Origin: JBBQKQ01 sp043719155
GTDB lineage: Bacteria > Patescibacteriota > Minisyncoccia > Phycocordibacterales > UBA5272
Assembly: GCA_043719155.1 (NCBI GenBank)
Contig: JAYSUJ010000019.1
Span: 1 to 34,161 of the forward strand
Direction of reading: 5' to 3'
Length of the DNA stretch: 34,161 bases
Part shown: piece by piece, positions 15,846 through 24,156 of the stretch
How positions within the stretch are numbered: the stretch's first letter is position 1
Layout: each line of letters begins with the position of its first letter
Program-made: the position numbers and the translations under genes
Notes under the pieces: model-generated
Seen by the model: only the letters and a program-made list of their open reading frames with translations
Told to the model about the DNA's origin: nothing
Database searches by the model: none

Positions 15846-17261
15846 ATGCAGTTTAAATCTTGGTATTTTAAAACTTTTCACTTGCAAGAAATAGCGGATT
15901 CCAAGCTATTACAAATACTTTTTTACGGCATTTCACTTTCTTTCTTTATAACTTTTTATGAGTGGATTGAGTGGGGGGCAGTCAGCCTGAATACTTTTTT
16001 GAACGGCAGTAATGTTTGTCCTCCATATTTTAAAACTTGTGGTGAATTTTATTTTTTCCAAAACCTTCCTTGGGGTTACTCCTCTGGAATCTTCTACGTT
16101 TTACTTTTTTTAATCTTGGGTTACGGTGTGATATCTGCCTTGAAAAAAGACTGGGTTTCTGCCCACCTTTCTCTACTTATTCCTTTTTTATGGAAAGTTA
16201 TCTGGGTATTCTTTTTAACTTACGGCACGGTGGGAAACTTTGACTACTATGACATGATATTAGCTTTCGTATTTCTATTCTTACCTTACAAAGAATATTT
16301 TGCCAAAGTTGCTTTTGTTTTACTGTATTTCTTAGCAAGTACAATAAAATTCGACGAAGGCTGGATATTTGGCAACTATTTTTCCTCTCTTATTACCGGC
16401 GCCCCGATCATTCCAAAACCTTTTGTTCCCTTCTTCACAAATTTAGTTATTTTAATGCAAATAGTCGGAGTCTGGTTTTTGTTTTCCAAACATAAAATTA
16501 CCCAGAAAATGGCTTTTATTTACTTTCTTTGTTTTCATATTTATTCTGGGTTTATCGTGAATTATAGATATATATCTATTTCTATTCCAGCTCTGGTTTT
16601 ACTGTTTGGCAACCTATCTTTTATTGAGAACAAGAAATTTGAAATCCTTAAAATTACTAAAAAAACCATATGGGGATACGCTTTTTTGTTACTTTTACTT
16701 TGTGGGCAGATGGTAGGCCCTACCATAAAGGGTGACCAAAAAAAGACACTCGAGGGAAACTATTGGGGCATGTTTATGTTCGAAGCCTCTCATCAGTGCG
16801 TATCGACCGTTACTGTTTTTAGAGAGGGCCAAACATATGAGAGCAAAAGCGAAAACCATATAGCAAATAACAGATGCGACCCCTACATTTATTGGTATAA
16901 GATAAAAACTCAATGTGAGCGTGACTCAAAAATAGAAAAAGTAAGATGGACTTTTGACCACTCTATAAACGGAAACAGTTACGAAAGAATAGTGGACACC
17001 CAAAATGCTTGTGAGCTTTCCTATAAGACCTTTTCCCATAATGACTGGATAAAAGTTGACGGGGAATCTGCAATTTTAGATACCCCAGTATACAAAACTA
17101 GCTATTCTTTTTTCATTGACGAAAAAAAACTTGGAATACCAGCAACGCCAATTGTCAATGAACAACTGCTAAAATCATTTGTTTTATTTTACAAAACACT
17201 CTGGGTTTTAACTTTAGTATTTATTTTATTCAAACTTTTTTCTAAAACTTTCAGAGACTAA
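15846..17261 (+). CDS. Polytopic membrane protein, HTTM/gamma-carboxylase-like (tentative)
   Basis: The 471-aa protein has about seven or eight transmembrane segments in residues 20-290, then a soluble domain of about 150 residues with several Cys (about 300-440) and a last transmembrane helix (about 445-465). The membrane part, with YFLASTIKFDEGWIFG, a later helix pair and a conserved-looking HIYSGF, resembles the HTTM domain of vitamin K-dependent gamma-carboxylase relatives and DoxX-like proteins. The soluble domain likely faces outside. It is divergent from the giant surface protein, so a role in modifying or assembling surface proteins is possible but unproven. Confidence 0.45.
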   Translation: MQFKSWYFKTFHLQEIADSKLLQILFYGISLSFFITFYEWIEWGAVSLNTFLNGSNVCPPYFKTCGEFYFFQNLPWGYSSGIFYVLLFLILGYGVISALKKDWVSAHLSLLIPFLWKVIWVFFLTYGTVGNFDYYDMILAFVFLFLPYKEYFAKVAFVLLYFLASTIKFDEGWIFGNYFSSLITGAPIIPKPFVPFFTNLVILMQIVGVWFLFSKHKITQKMAFIYFLCFHIYSGFIVNYRYISISIPALVLLFGNLSFIENKKFEILKITKKTIWGYAFLLLLLCGQMVGPTIKGDQKKTLEGNYWGMFMFEASHQCVSTVTVFREGQTYESKSENHIANNRCDPYIYWYKIKTQCERDSKIEKVRWTFDHSINGNSYERIVDTQNACELSYKTFSHNDWIKVDGESAILDTPVYKTSYSFFIDEKKLGIPATPIVNEQLLKSFVLFYKTLWVLTLVFILFKLFSKTFRD

Positions 17262-17272
17262 ATAAAATATGC

Positions 17273-17316
17273 AAAAAAAAAGTGTTGAGGTCTGTCTTGC
17301 GACAATCCCCAACACT
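17273..17316 (-). terminator. Terminator of the 86-aa secreted protein gene
   Basis: On the minus strand a 10-position stem with one mismatch (17281-17290 with 17307-17316) encloses an inner TGTC-GCAA-GACA hairpin with a GNRA loop, then eight T. Confidence 0.88.
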
Positions 17317-17340
17317 ACTCACGGCTCTAGACCAGCTACA

Positions 17341-17601
17341 CTAGGTGCAGGTGGCGTAATGCCGCTTGGAGACCGGATTCAGCGCCCCCTTGCCGCCGTC
17401 TTGGCTGAAATTCCAGCCGAATTGTCCCGGCCGAGCTGCCTTTTGACGGCAAACGTTGGGGCAGCTATTAACTGCCCCCCGTGCCTTGCAGTCCGCCAAA
17501 CAGGCGTCCAGCTCGGCTTTGCACGAGGCTGCCCAGGTCGAGGTCGTCCCAAGCAAGGATGCTACAATTGCCACTGAAGCGATGGTTGCGGTTTTACGCA
17601 T
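17341..17601 (-). CDS. GC-rich small secreted Cys-rich protein, 86 aa
   Basis: A classic signal peptide (MRKTATIASVAIVASLLG, cleavage near TWAA/SC) is followed by a mature domain of about 60 residues with seven Cys, including CKAELDACLADC and CPNVC. An ideal Shine-Dalgarno site (AAGGAGGA, 17608-17615) lies 6 nt before the ATG, and the gene has its own promoter and terminator. Its GC content, clearly above half, contrasts sharply with the AT-rich genes on both sides, a sign of recent transfer. The opposite strand is also open for 102 codons, but that frame has no start context. Function unknown; no family recognised. Confidence 0.75.
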   Translation of the reverse strand: MRKTATIASVAIVASLLGTTSTWAASCKAELDACLADCKARGAVNSCPNVCRQKAARPGQFGWNFSQDGGKGALNPVSKRHYATCT

Positions 17602-17623
17602 TTTGGGTCCTCCTTAGGGACAG

Positions 17624-17646
17624 GTGGTAAAGCAGGATGCTACCAC
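17624..17646 (-). promoter_or_regulatory. Leader hairpin of the 86-aa gene
   Basis: GTGGTA/TACCAC plus GCA/TGC, with a 2-nt bulge and 3-nt loop, lie in the 5' leader just upstream of the Shine-Dalgarno site. This could protect or regulate the mRNA. Confidence 0.5.
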
Positions 17647-17656
17647 ACATATATAT

Positions 17657-17685
17657 AAAGTAACACTTTATCTTAAAAATGTCAA
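17657..17685 (-). promoter_or_regulatory. Promoter of the 86-aa gene
   Basis: A perfect TTGACA (17680-17685), a 17-bp spacer and TACTTT (17657-17662), which keeps the key T, A and final T of the -10. The leader is about 50 nt. Confidence 0.65.
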
Positions 17686-17710
17686 TAGCGCTAAATTTGT
17701 TACTTTGCAC

Positions 17711-18925
17711 TTAAATCTTAAGGTCTTTTTCTTCGTTAAAGTAGATGTTTGGGTCTTGGTTTAATATCATATTTTTACAGAGGTCTACCTCTTCCCCCTT
17801 ACTCAAATATTTGCAAATATCCGTACTGACTTTTTTGTACACCTCCCCTTTCTTACTATCCAGAGACAGGCCAATTCTATGTCCAAAAGTAGTTACACAA
17901 AAGATTCTCTGGGCTCTGGTCTTAGTATTTTGCAGACACATAGAGCTTATGTTATTGAAATGTGCGTCGGTCACGCTTCTGGCTGCCAAGCTTTTCACAC
18001 AACCAAGTCTGTTCACCTCGTCTTTTATTTTTTGACACATGAAAGACATCTCTAAAAAGTCATTTTGTTTTTGAGTAAAGTCCCCGAACCTCAAAACATG
18101 CTCAAAGTAACAAGAAGTCTGTTGCAGCTTGTCCACCAACGTATCACAAACTTTGAAAGAAAAGGTTCCACTTTTGTCTTGGGTAAGAATTTCGTCCTTT
18201 GATAAAGAGAGATTTTGTTCCATAAAAACTCCGGTGTAACAGTTAAACTTTTCATATTTATTTTTAACCACTTTGTCACAAATGTAAATTGAGTCCGGCA
18301 AATTAAAATTGGTTTGAATGAAAGCAGCATGCCCCAAGCCATGTATACAGTCCGAAGTTACGATACTTCTGATATCTTTTTTACTACAAATTTCAGAAAA
18401 GAAATTAGCTAAATCGTCTTTATTTGTAAGGTTTTTTACAGATTCTTCTATGATGCCGTGAAAGTAGCCAGAACCACAAGTGGTAAGATTTTTAAAATAA
18501 TTGTTCATGGAAAAATCTTGCAAACTTACCAACATGTCACCTTTGTTTTTTGTCAGCTCTGAGTGTCCTATACCATGGGTAATCTGATGGCAGTATGGGA
18601 CAAACTCTGGAAACTGCTTTAAAAGCAACGAGAGGTTGGAGAAAGTTTGCTGCAAAGTTGTACTAGCATTATAGTTTTCGTAAAATTTTAAAAAACATTT
18701 ATAATCATTTTCATCTTCACATTTTCTCAAATCAAAAATTTGCCTCTCAGTTATTTTTTCATTATCCAAAACTTTTTCCTGATTAACTATTATGGAATAG
18801 TAATGGCTGAGGGTGTTGTCTGGATAATTGCCACCGAAAAAATCTTTAGCAACTACAAAAAGTGCTAAAATTAAAAATAAACCTGTGAATATTTTAGCTA
18901 AAAATAGTCCTAAAAAATTATTCAT
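17711..18925 (-). CDS. Membrane-anchored extracytoplasmic protein with repeated His-Gly/Cys motifs
   Basis: The 404-aa protein has an N-terminal transmembrane anchor (about 5-26) and a large domain with about 20 Cys. A motif pair occurs twice: C-H-x-x-x-H-G-I-G-H (about 108-117) followed by CGSGYFHGIIEE (about 147-158), then CIHGLGHA (about 193-200) followed by CYTGVFMEQ (about 228-236). The regular His and Cys suggest a metal- or cofactor-binding or disulphide-stabilised repeat fold. I recall similar HGxGH...GxxxE proteins in other bacteria but know no function. Its ATG overlaps the end of the ICMT-like gene by 8 nt, so the two are translationally coupled. Confidence 0.6.
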   Translation of the reverse strand: MNNFLGLFLAKIFTGLFLILALFVVAKDFFGGNYPDNTLSHYYSIIVNQEKVLDNEKITERQIFDLRKCEDENDYKCFLKFYENYNASTTLQQTFSNLSLLLKQFPEFVPYCHQITHGIGHSELTKNKGDMLVSLQDFSMNNYFKNLTTCGSGYFHGIIEESVKNLTNKDDLANFFSEICSKKDIRSIVTSDCIHGLGHAAFIQTNFNLPDSIYICDKVVKNKYEKFNCYTGVFMEQNLSLSKDEILTQDKSGTFSFKVCDTLVDKLQQTSCYFEHVLRFGDFTQKQNDFLEMSFMCQKIKDEVNRLGCVKSLAARSVTDAHFNNISSMCLQNTKTRAQRIFCVTTFGHRIGLSLDSKKGEVYKKVSTDICKYLSKGEEVDLCKNMILNQDPNIYFNEEKDLKI

Positions 18926-20246
18926 ACTTCCAATATTTGTATCTCCAAGAGAAACTCATGCAAGGTATGAGTCTACCAATCCAAGCAAAAACCCCATATT
19001 TATCAACATATAATGCGTATTTAACGTAATCCTCGTCTTGGGCCAAGTATCTCTCTTCGGCAATAGACCTCCCTATAAATATGCCGCACATAAGGCAAAA
19101 CAAAATTCCCAAGCGAATAGAGTCCAAGGTATTAAATGAGTTTACAAATGGTAAAACTGCAAAGCCCCAACCAAAACATTTAGAAACATAAACTGGGTGT
19201 TTGGTATATTTAAAAGGGCCGTTGGTGATGATGCCTCTGTTGGTTAAGTTTGACGAACGAATTCCTATAATCGCCTCTGCCCACAGATGCACAAAAGCCG
19301 AAAGTACAATAAAAATACCCAGCCCATAAAGTAAAAAAGGGATATTTTGAGCAAGAGCCACCCAAACTGGCGAACCATTGTACAAAGACAGGTCAGGCCC
19401 ATACTTTACAATGTTTCCAAAAATAGGCTGAATAAAAGGTTGGTAACAAATTAAAGTAATAACCCAAGCAAACCAAGTACTGTCTATTTTTTTTACTTGA
19501 GTGTTTATGAGCCTAGAAGAGAAGACATACCCCGGTAAAATGGTGAAAAGCAGAGTAAGAAAAATTATAGCCTCCAGACCTATCACATTTAAAGCGAAAT
19601 TGTCGGCAACAAAAGGCATGCCTTTGGTTCTTAAATTTCCTACCAACATCACTGCTGTAGTGAGATTTAAAGTTAAAAAAACCAAGCGTACTAGCCACTC
19701 CAAAAGTCCGTCTCGGAAAGTTGCCCAATTTATTTTTTTAAATTGTAAACTCGCAAATAAGCCCATATTGTAGGTTCCGTCTTTTTTTTCTCCCAGCAAA
19801 TACTCAGTGATCAGCACTAGCAAAAATGAAATAGGTAGAAAAAAAGGCAAGAAAATGTATTTAGCCTCACGAATGGTTTCAGTGTATTTAAAATTTTGAT
19901 ACTCTGGAATCAACCAATAAAAAAACAAAATAAGTAGAACCCCGAACAAAATACCTAAATATTTGGTAAAGACATTTTCTATAAATACCCTTTTATCATA
20001 AGCTTTTTTTACCTCCACTCTCTTTTGTTTATCCCATAAATCTTGGTTTCTAAAAACTTCAACACTAAACATATAGCAGGTTGCTAGCAATGTTATAGCT
20101 AGCACCAACTGAACGTTGGAAATGTTAAAACTAGAAAGAAAAGAGTAAGAAAGTAAAACAACAAGAGTGGAAACAACTGGGTCATACCACCTTGCGACCG
20201 AGAGTTTTTTAACACTTGCCCAACTCATTTTTTTGTTAATTTCCAT
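18918..20246 (-). CDS. Polytopic membrane protein with C-terminal ICMT-like methyltransferase domain
   Basis: The 442-aa protein has about ten hydrophobic segments. The C-terminal region holds GPFKYTKHPVYVSK (about 342-355), the G-P-F/Y-x-x-x-x-H-P-x-Y motif of isoprenylcysteine carboxyl methyltransferase and DUF1295-type enzymes, followed by an E-E-R-Y helix (IAEERYLAQDEDYVKY). These integral enzymes methylate lipids, isoprenylated proteins or cell-envelope substrates with SAM. The N-terminal 250 residues are not recognised. Unlike the ICMT part at 10672, the active-site His is kept. Translationally coupled to the His/Cys-motif protein, which may be its substrate or partner. Confidence 0.65.
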   Translation of the reverse strand: MEINKKMSWASVKKLSVARWYDPVVSTLVVLLSYSFLSSFNISNVQLVLAITLLATCYMFSVEVFRNQDLWDKQKRVEVKKAYDKRVFIENVFTKYLGILFGVLLILFFYWLIPEYQNFKYTETIREAKYIFLPFFLPISFLLVLITEYLLGEKKDGTYNMGLFASLQFKKINWATFRDGLLEWLVRLVFLTLNLTTAVMLVGNLRTKGMPFVADNFALNVIGLEAIIFLTLLFTILPGYVFSSRLINTQVKKIDSTWFAWVITLICYQPFIQPIFGNIVKYGPDLSLYNGSPVWVALAQNIPFLLYGLGIFIVLSAFVHLWAEAIIGIRSSNLTNRGIITNGPFKYTKHPVYVSKCFGWGFAVLPFVNSFNTLDSIRLGILFCLMCGIFIGRSIAEERYLAQDEDYVKYALYVDKYGVFAWIGRLIPCMSFSWRYKYWKYE

Positions 20247-20256
20247 ATTTTTAACT

Positions 20257-20289
20257 AAAAAAAGTATAGCATGCGACTATACTTTTTTT
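20257..20289 (-). terminator. Terminator of the 210-aa gene, overlapping the next promoter
   Basis: A perfect 13-bp stem (20257-20269 with 20277-20289) with a 7-nt loop, and seven A/T in the arms. It follows the stop of the 210-aa gene by about 20 bp. Confidence 0.85.
20263..20271 (-). promoter_or_regulatory. Extended -10 of the ICMT/His-Cys operon, inside the terminator hairpin
   Basis: TGCTATACT on the minus strand lies in the hairpin's loop and downstream arm, 16 nt before ATG 20246. The same DNA thus ends one transcript and can start the next. Confidence 0.5.
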
Positions 20290-20308
20290 GACTTAAATTA
20301 TATTCAAA

Positions 20309-20941
20309 TTAATTACCACCACCATCACCAGAATAACCTCCACCGTCACCTCCACCGTCTCCACTCGAGTAGCCATAACTTTCAGCTAGGCCTGGTGTAT
20401 TGTAGACTGTTCGCCCTGTTCTGTATTCTCCAGAATCATAAATTGTCGGAGTATAGTAAGACACAGTATTTGGATAACTATAATTTCCGTAATAATAGTT
20501 AGACGAAGTTAAAGAGCCACCAGTATCACCAAAGTATCCACCCCCGAAAGAACCTAGTAAGTAGTTCACATTGTTGCCATAACCGTTCCAATTGTTTACT
20601 GTGTTTGTAAAACCTGACCAAGAAGGAAAATATGAGTAGTAGCTAGGTGTTGGATTTGGAATGTTACCAAGGTAAATGTTTCCTGTTGCCGCCGCATTTT
20701 GACTAGCGGCTGTCGCATTGTATCCTTGCTTTGGCACGTCATAAACTTTTGGAGAGCATACATCGTTGGTAGTCCATTGATTCATAAAATAGTTGTACTC
20801 TGCTCGTAACTGACAATTTGGCACCACTAGGTTAGCCCGGTCATAGTTAAAAAGGCTAAAATTATCGGCATTTGCAACCCCGATAGCCAGAAAGGTTGTG
20901 GTAATATAAAGGCTCAGAAATTGTTTACTCATCTTTTTCAT
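20309..20941 (-). CDS. Secreted Tyr/Asn/Gly-rich protein, 210 aa
   Basis: A signal peptide (about 1-25, ending VANA/DN) precedes a low-complexity domain rich in Tyr, Asn, Ser and Gly (for example SSNYYYGNYSYPN), with only two Cys. The C-terminus is GDGGGDGGG then GDGGG, the same Gly/Asp pattern seen near the N-terminus of the giant surface protein. Probably an exported structural or adhesive protein; no family is known. Its -10 box ends exactly 6 nt before the ATG, so the mRNA is predicted to be leaderless. Confidence 0.7.
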   Translation of the reverse strand: MKKMSKQFLSLYITTTFLAIGVANADNFSLFNYDRANLVVPNCQLRAEYNYFMNQWTTNDVCSPKVYDVPKQGYNATAASQNAAATGNIYLGNIPNPTPSYYSYFPSWSGFTNTVNNWNGYGNNVNYLLGSFGGGYFGDTGGSLTSSNYYYGNYSYPNTVSYYTPTIYDSGEYRTGRTVYNTPGLAESYGYSSGDGGGDGGGYSGDGGGN

Positions 20942-20947
20942 ATCTAC

Positions 20948-20975
20948 ATTTTACTATATTTACAGTAAAAGTCAA
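20948..20975 (-). promoter_or_regulatory. Promoter of the 210-aa gene (leaderless)
   Basis: TTGACT (20970-20975), a 16-bp spacer and TAAAAT (20948-20953). The box ends 6 nt before ATG 20941, placing the transcription start at the ATG. Confidence 0.7.
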
Positions 20976-20989
20976 CACTTTTTGTGGTC

Positions 20990-22756
20990 CTATTTAAAAT
21001 TTTTATCTTCTAGCTCTGGTTGTTTCCCTACTTCTACTCCGTACATATCTACCACTTTCATAGCCTCTTCTACCGTGGTTACACCTCTTAAAATCTTGAG
21101 CATTGTGTCTTCACGAAGCGTTAAAAACCCTTGTGCCCCAGCTGCTTTTTGGATTTCACGCTCCGAAGGGTTGGTGGCTGCCAGGGCCTCTATCTCTTTA
21201 CTCATAAAAATACCCTCATGAACAGCAAGCCGCCCTTTGTAGCCGAAACCGTTACACTCTTTGCAACCCAAACCTTTTTTTAATTTGAAATAATGCGACT
21301 CTTTATTTAAATCACCATCGGTGTGAAATTCTTTTAAAAATTCTTTTTTGGCTTCACTTTCACTAAATTCAGCTAACACATTATTTATCAACTTTTTCTC
21401 ATCTTCTGTTGCTTCATAGTCGACCACGCAGAATTTACAAATTCTTCTCATAAGCCTTTGGGCCAAAGAAAGAGTTAGAGACGAGCCGAGAATTTTAGGA
21501 TTTACATTCATACCAATTAGTCTTGGTATAGCCCCTGCGGCAGTGTTGGTGTGAAGAGTAGAAAATACAAGGTGTCCAGTAAGGGCAGCGTTAATAGCCG
21601 TATCGGCAGTTGCCGCATCACGGATTTCCCCCACCATTATCACGTCTGGGTCCTGACGCAAGATGGCTCGCATTGCCGACGAAAAAGTATAGTCTACCGA
21701 GTTATCCTCGACTTGGGTTTGTACAATGCCATGCACTTTATATTCAATCGGGTTTTCAATAGTAATAATCTTCATGTCTTCGGTGTAAACCTTTTGAAGC
21801 ATGGCGTACAAGGTTGTAGTCTTTCCGGACCCTGTTGGACCAGTCAAAAGAATTATTCCATTTGGCTTGGCAATACTTTCGAAAACTATTTTCTTCAAAT
21901 ATGGTTCATACCCAAGCACCTCCAAATCTACTTTTATATTATCCGGGTCGAGGAGACGCATAACCGTACTCTCTCCGTAGTTACCTGGGATAAGCGAGAC
22001 ACGCACCTCCACTTCTTTACTATCGATGCGAATAGTAAAACGCCCATCTTGGGCTTTGGCTGAGTTGTTTAAACGCACCCCAGCCAAGATTTTCAAACGA
22101 CTTCTGAAAAAGTGAAATGGCCCAACTGGCATACTCAAAACGTCATGCAACATACCGTCTAGGCGAAAACGCACTCGAATATCCTCATTTTCTGGCTCGA
22201 TGTGTATATCTGAAACACCTAATGCGTAAGCTCCTGCCAAAATAACTTCAAAGATTTTTGTGGTGGAGGACTTGCCCTCACTTAAAATTTTCCCACTTTC
22301 TCTTTTAAAGTCCTCCACACTTTTTATAATCCTTATCCACTCAGCTATTAAAGCATCATTTACGGACACTACCCCGCTCTCCACCGCTTGCCCACTAGCC
22401 ATGTCGGCATAGCGACTCCAGGCTCGCCGCATACCTTTGTGAGAAGTTATAAAAATAGAGAGGATGAGGGCTTCGGCTTTTAATTTTTCTATTACTTGCT
22501 TTGTCTTTGGACTTTGCGGGTTGGTGCAGGCCACAAAAAGTCGCCGACCCGCTCTGTGAAAGCCGGCGATTTCGGCTTCGCGCGAAATCGCCTCCTCTAT
22601 ACTCCCCAGCGCTGTAAACTCTATAGAATATGTGGTCAAATCTATAAAAGGCATCCGTAAATCGTTGGCCATTGTATGAGCAAGTGAATCATCTTCATTT
22701 TCTTTCGCCTTACCATATATCATTTTTACCAAGTCATCTTTAAAGGTAATGGTCAT
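20990..22756 (-). CDS. pilB: Type IV pilus/type II secretion assembly ATPase (PilB/GspE family)
   Basis: The 588-aa protein has an N-terminal GspE-N type domain. It is followed by the secretion ATPase core: Walker A TGPTGSGKTTT (about 302-312), the Asp box ENPIEYKVHG, Walker B DPDVIMVGEIRD (about 365-376) and the His box FSTLHTNTA. A four-Cys zinc site (CKFC and CKEC, about 437-492) is typical of PilB/GspE. It powers pilus assembly and DNA uptake in many CPR bacteria. No pilC, pilin or pilT gene is in the window. The stop is TAG. Confidence 0.92.
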   Translation of the reverse strand: MTITFKDDLVKMIYGKAKENEDDSLAHTMANDLRMPFIDLTTYSIEFTALGSIEEAISREAEIAGFHRAGRRLFVACTNPQSPKTKQVIEKLKAEALILSIFITSHKGMRRAWSRYADMASGQAVESGVVSVNDALIAEWIRIIKSVEDFKRESGKILSEGKSSTTKIFEVILAGAYALGVSDIHIEPENEDIRVRFRLDGMLHDVLSMPVGPFHFFRSRLKILAGVRLNNSAKAQDGRFTIRIDSKEVEVRVSLIPGNYGESTVMRLLDPDNIKVDLEVLGYEPYLKKIVFESIAKPNGIILLTGPTGSGKTTTLYAMLQKVYTEDMKIITIENPIEYKVHGIVQTQVEDNSVDYTFSSAMRAILRQDPDVIMVGEIRDAATADTAINAALTGHLVFSTLHTNTAAGAIPRLIGMNVNPKILGSSLTLSLAQRLMRRICKFCVVDYEATEDEKKLINNVLAEFSESEAKKEFLKEFHTDGDLNKESHYFKLKKGLGCKECNGFGYKGRLAVHEGIFMSKEIEALAATNPSEREIQKAAGAQGFLTLREDTMLKILRGVTTVEEAMKVVDMYGVEVGKQPELEDKNFK

Positions 22757-22797
22757 GTAAAATTATTTAAACATTATTTATTTTGAGTATACAACAA

Positions 22798-23682
22798 TTA
22801 TTTTATTACCAAATACACCCCCACCAAAATACAAACAAACAGAAAAAGTTTTTTCTCAATGTTTTTGAGATGAGTATTTTCATGAATTTTGGTATTGAAA
22901 AAGAATTTTAAAAGAAGCGCTGAAAAAATTACAAAAAAAGGTTGCACCGAGTCCACGGCCTTCATCACAAAAACACTGATATATGAAAGTGAAAACACAT
23001 AGGTCATGGCTCCTAAAAATGAACACAGCTCTTCGGCAACCACATATTTACTAGTTTTAATGAATTTGGAAAAATCTTTAGTAATAACTCTTCTGGTGGT
23101 CGGTATCAAAAGCTGCAATAAATTTATCAAAAAAACAAAAACACTAGCCCAGAAGAAAGCTTCATACCAAGGTATTTTGTCCAAGGAAAATTTATATAAA
23201 ATAGCCTCTACAGAAATAATGCCGGCCGAAAGAGTCATGTAAAACAAGACTTTTTTAGGGTGTTTTTTCTTCCAATCAAAAGTTAATAGGAAACAAGAAG
23301 CTATAATTATTATAAATCCTAAAGCTTGCAGCCAAGATAAAGTCTCACCTAAAAATATAAAGGCAAAAAAAAGAGTAAAAACTCTGTTCAAAGAAAACAA
23401 AGAAGCTACTACAGACGTGTCGGAAATAAGTAGCGATTTATAGTAAGGGATCAGATAAATTACATTGATAAACCCAATCGGTAGCAGAAACAAAAGAGTT
23501 TGACTATCTGGAAACCTTATGTCAAACAAAAAATAAAAAGGTACAGTAAAAATACAAGAAACCAAAATCGTAAAAAAAGTACAAGAAACTGGGTGACCCC
23601 CTATACCTTTATCTATTTTTTCGTCTAGTAAATTTGTAAAACTGTGAAAAAGTGGACTCAGAAAAGCCGTGAAAATATACAT
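22798..23682 (-). CDS. EamA/DMT-superfamily transporter
   Basis: About ten transmembrane helices form two EamA-type repeats (first about 1-135, second about 145-294). VASLFSLNRVFTLFFAFIFL and the later YISVFVMKAVDSVQPFFVIF are the repeat-ending helices typical of drug/metabolite transporters. The substrate is unknown. I start at ATG 23682 (294 aa), 6 nt after a TATACT box; the longer frame to 23700 would run across that box. It is divergent from the half-size EamA gene. Confidence 0.75.
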   Translation of the reverse strand: MYIFTAFLSPLFHSFTNLLDEKIDKGIGGHPVSCTFFTILVSCIFTVPFYFLFDIRFPDSQTLLFLLPIGFINVIYLIPYYKSLLISDTSVVASLFSLNRVFTLFFAFIFLGETLSWLQALGFIIIIASCFLLTFDWKKKHPKKVLFYMTLSAGIISVEAILYKFSLDKIPWYEAFFWASVFVFLINLLQLLIPTTRRVITKDFSKFIKTSKYVVAEELCSFLGAMTYVFSLSYISVFVMKAVDSVQPFFVIFSALLLKFFFNTKIHENTHLKNIEKKLFLFVCILVGVYLVIK

Positions 23683-23688
23683 ATTTTT

Positions 23689-23694
23689 AGTATA
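23689..23694 (-). promoter_or_regulatory. -10 box of the EamA transporter gene (leaderless)
   Basis: TATACT on the minus strand, 6 nt before ATG 23682, with TTTAGA 17 bp further upstream. Confidence 0.55.
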
Positions 23695-23703
23695 TCCCAA
23701 ATA

Positions 23704-23712
23704 TGTTAAACT
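23704..23712 (+). promoter_or_regulatory. Extended -10 of the half-EamA gene (leaderless)
   Basis: TGTTAAACT on the plus strand, 6 nt before ATG 23719. It is divergent from the box at 23689-23694; both genes are driven from a 36-bp gap. Confidence 0.5.
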
Positions 23713-23718
23713 CTAAAA

Positions 23719-24144
23719 ATGAAAAATCTAATCTTTCCTTTTTTAGCTTCTATTACTTGGGGCTTAGCTTATGCTATTGACCAAAAAATCCTAGAAAAAA
23801 TAAGCCCCGTTGGTTTCATGTTGATAAGCTACATTGTTTCTTTAGTCGTAGTAGTACCACTATACTTTTTATACGACGAGAAAATTGACCCCAAACTTTT
23901 TCAAGACACTCACTTTATATTCATACTTTTAACCAGTATTCTACTTTCCCTACTTGCGGCTTTTTTTATTATTTATGGCATAAAAAACTTAGGGGCCAGC
24001 ACTGCTTCGATGATAGAAATTTCCTACCCTTTCTTTGTGGTAATTTTTTCTTTTTTACTTTACAAGACCACCCCAAACTATTTGTTCGTCGTTGGTTCTG
24101 TTTTCATGTTTATAGGTTTGGCGTTTGTGGCAAAGTCTCTGTAG
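23719..24144 (+). CDS. Single-EamA-domain membrane protein, 141 aa
   Basis: Four or five transmembrane helices make one EamA unit; the last part, GASTASMIEISYPFFVVIFSFL then a final helix, matches the repeat end of DMT transporters. Such half-size members work as dimers, like EmrE-type proteins. It may pair with itself or with the divergent full-length EamA protein. The TAG stop is 12 bp from the convergent ruvB stop. Confidence 0.75.
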   Translation: MKNLIFPFLASITWGLAYAIDQKILEKISPVGFMLISYIVSLVVVVPLYFLYDEKIDPKLFQDTHFIFILLTSILLSLLAAFFIIYGIKNLGASTASMIEISYPFFVVIFSFLLYKTTPNYLFVVGSVFMFIGLAFVAKSL

Positions 24145-24156
24145 CACCATTTATGC

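Noticed and set aside
17269..17577. 102-codon ORF on the plus strand over the 86-aa gene
   Set aside because: It has no SD or promoter and begins in the terminator of the opposite gene; the minus frame has a signal peptide, ideal SD, promoter and terminator.
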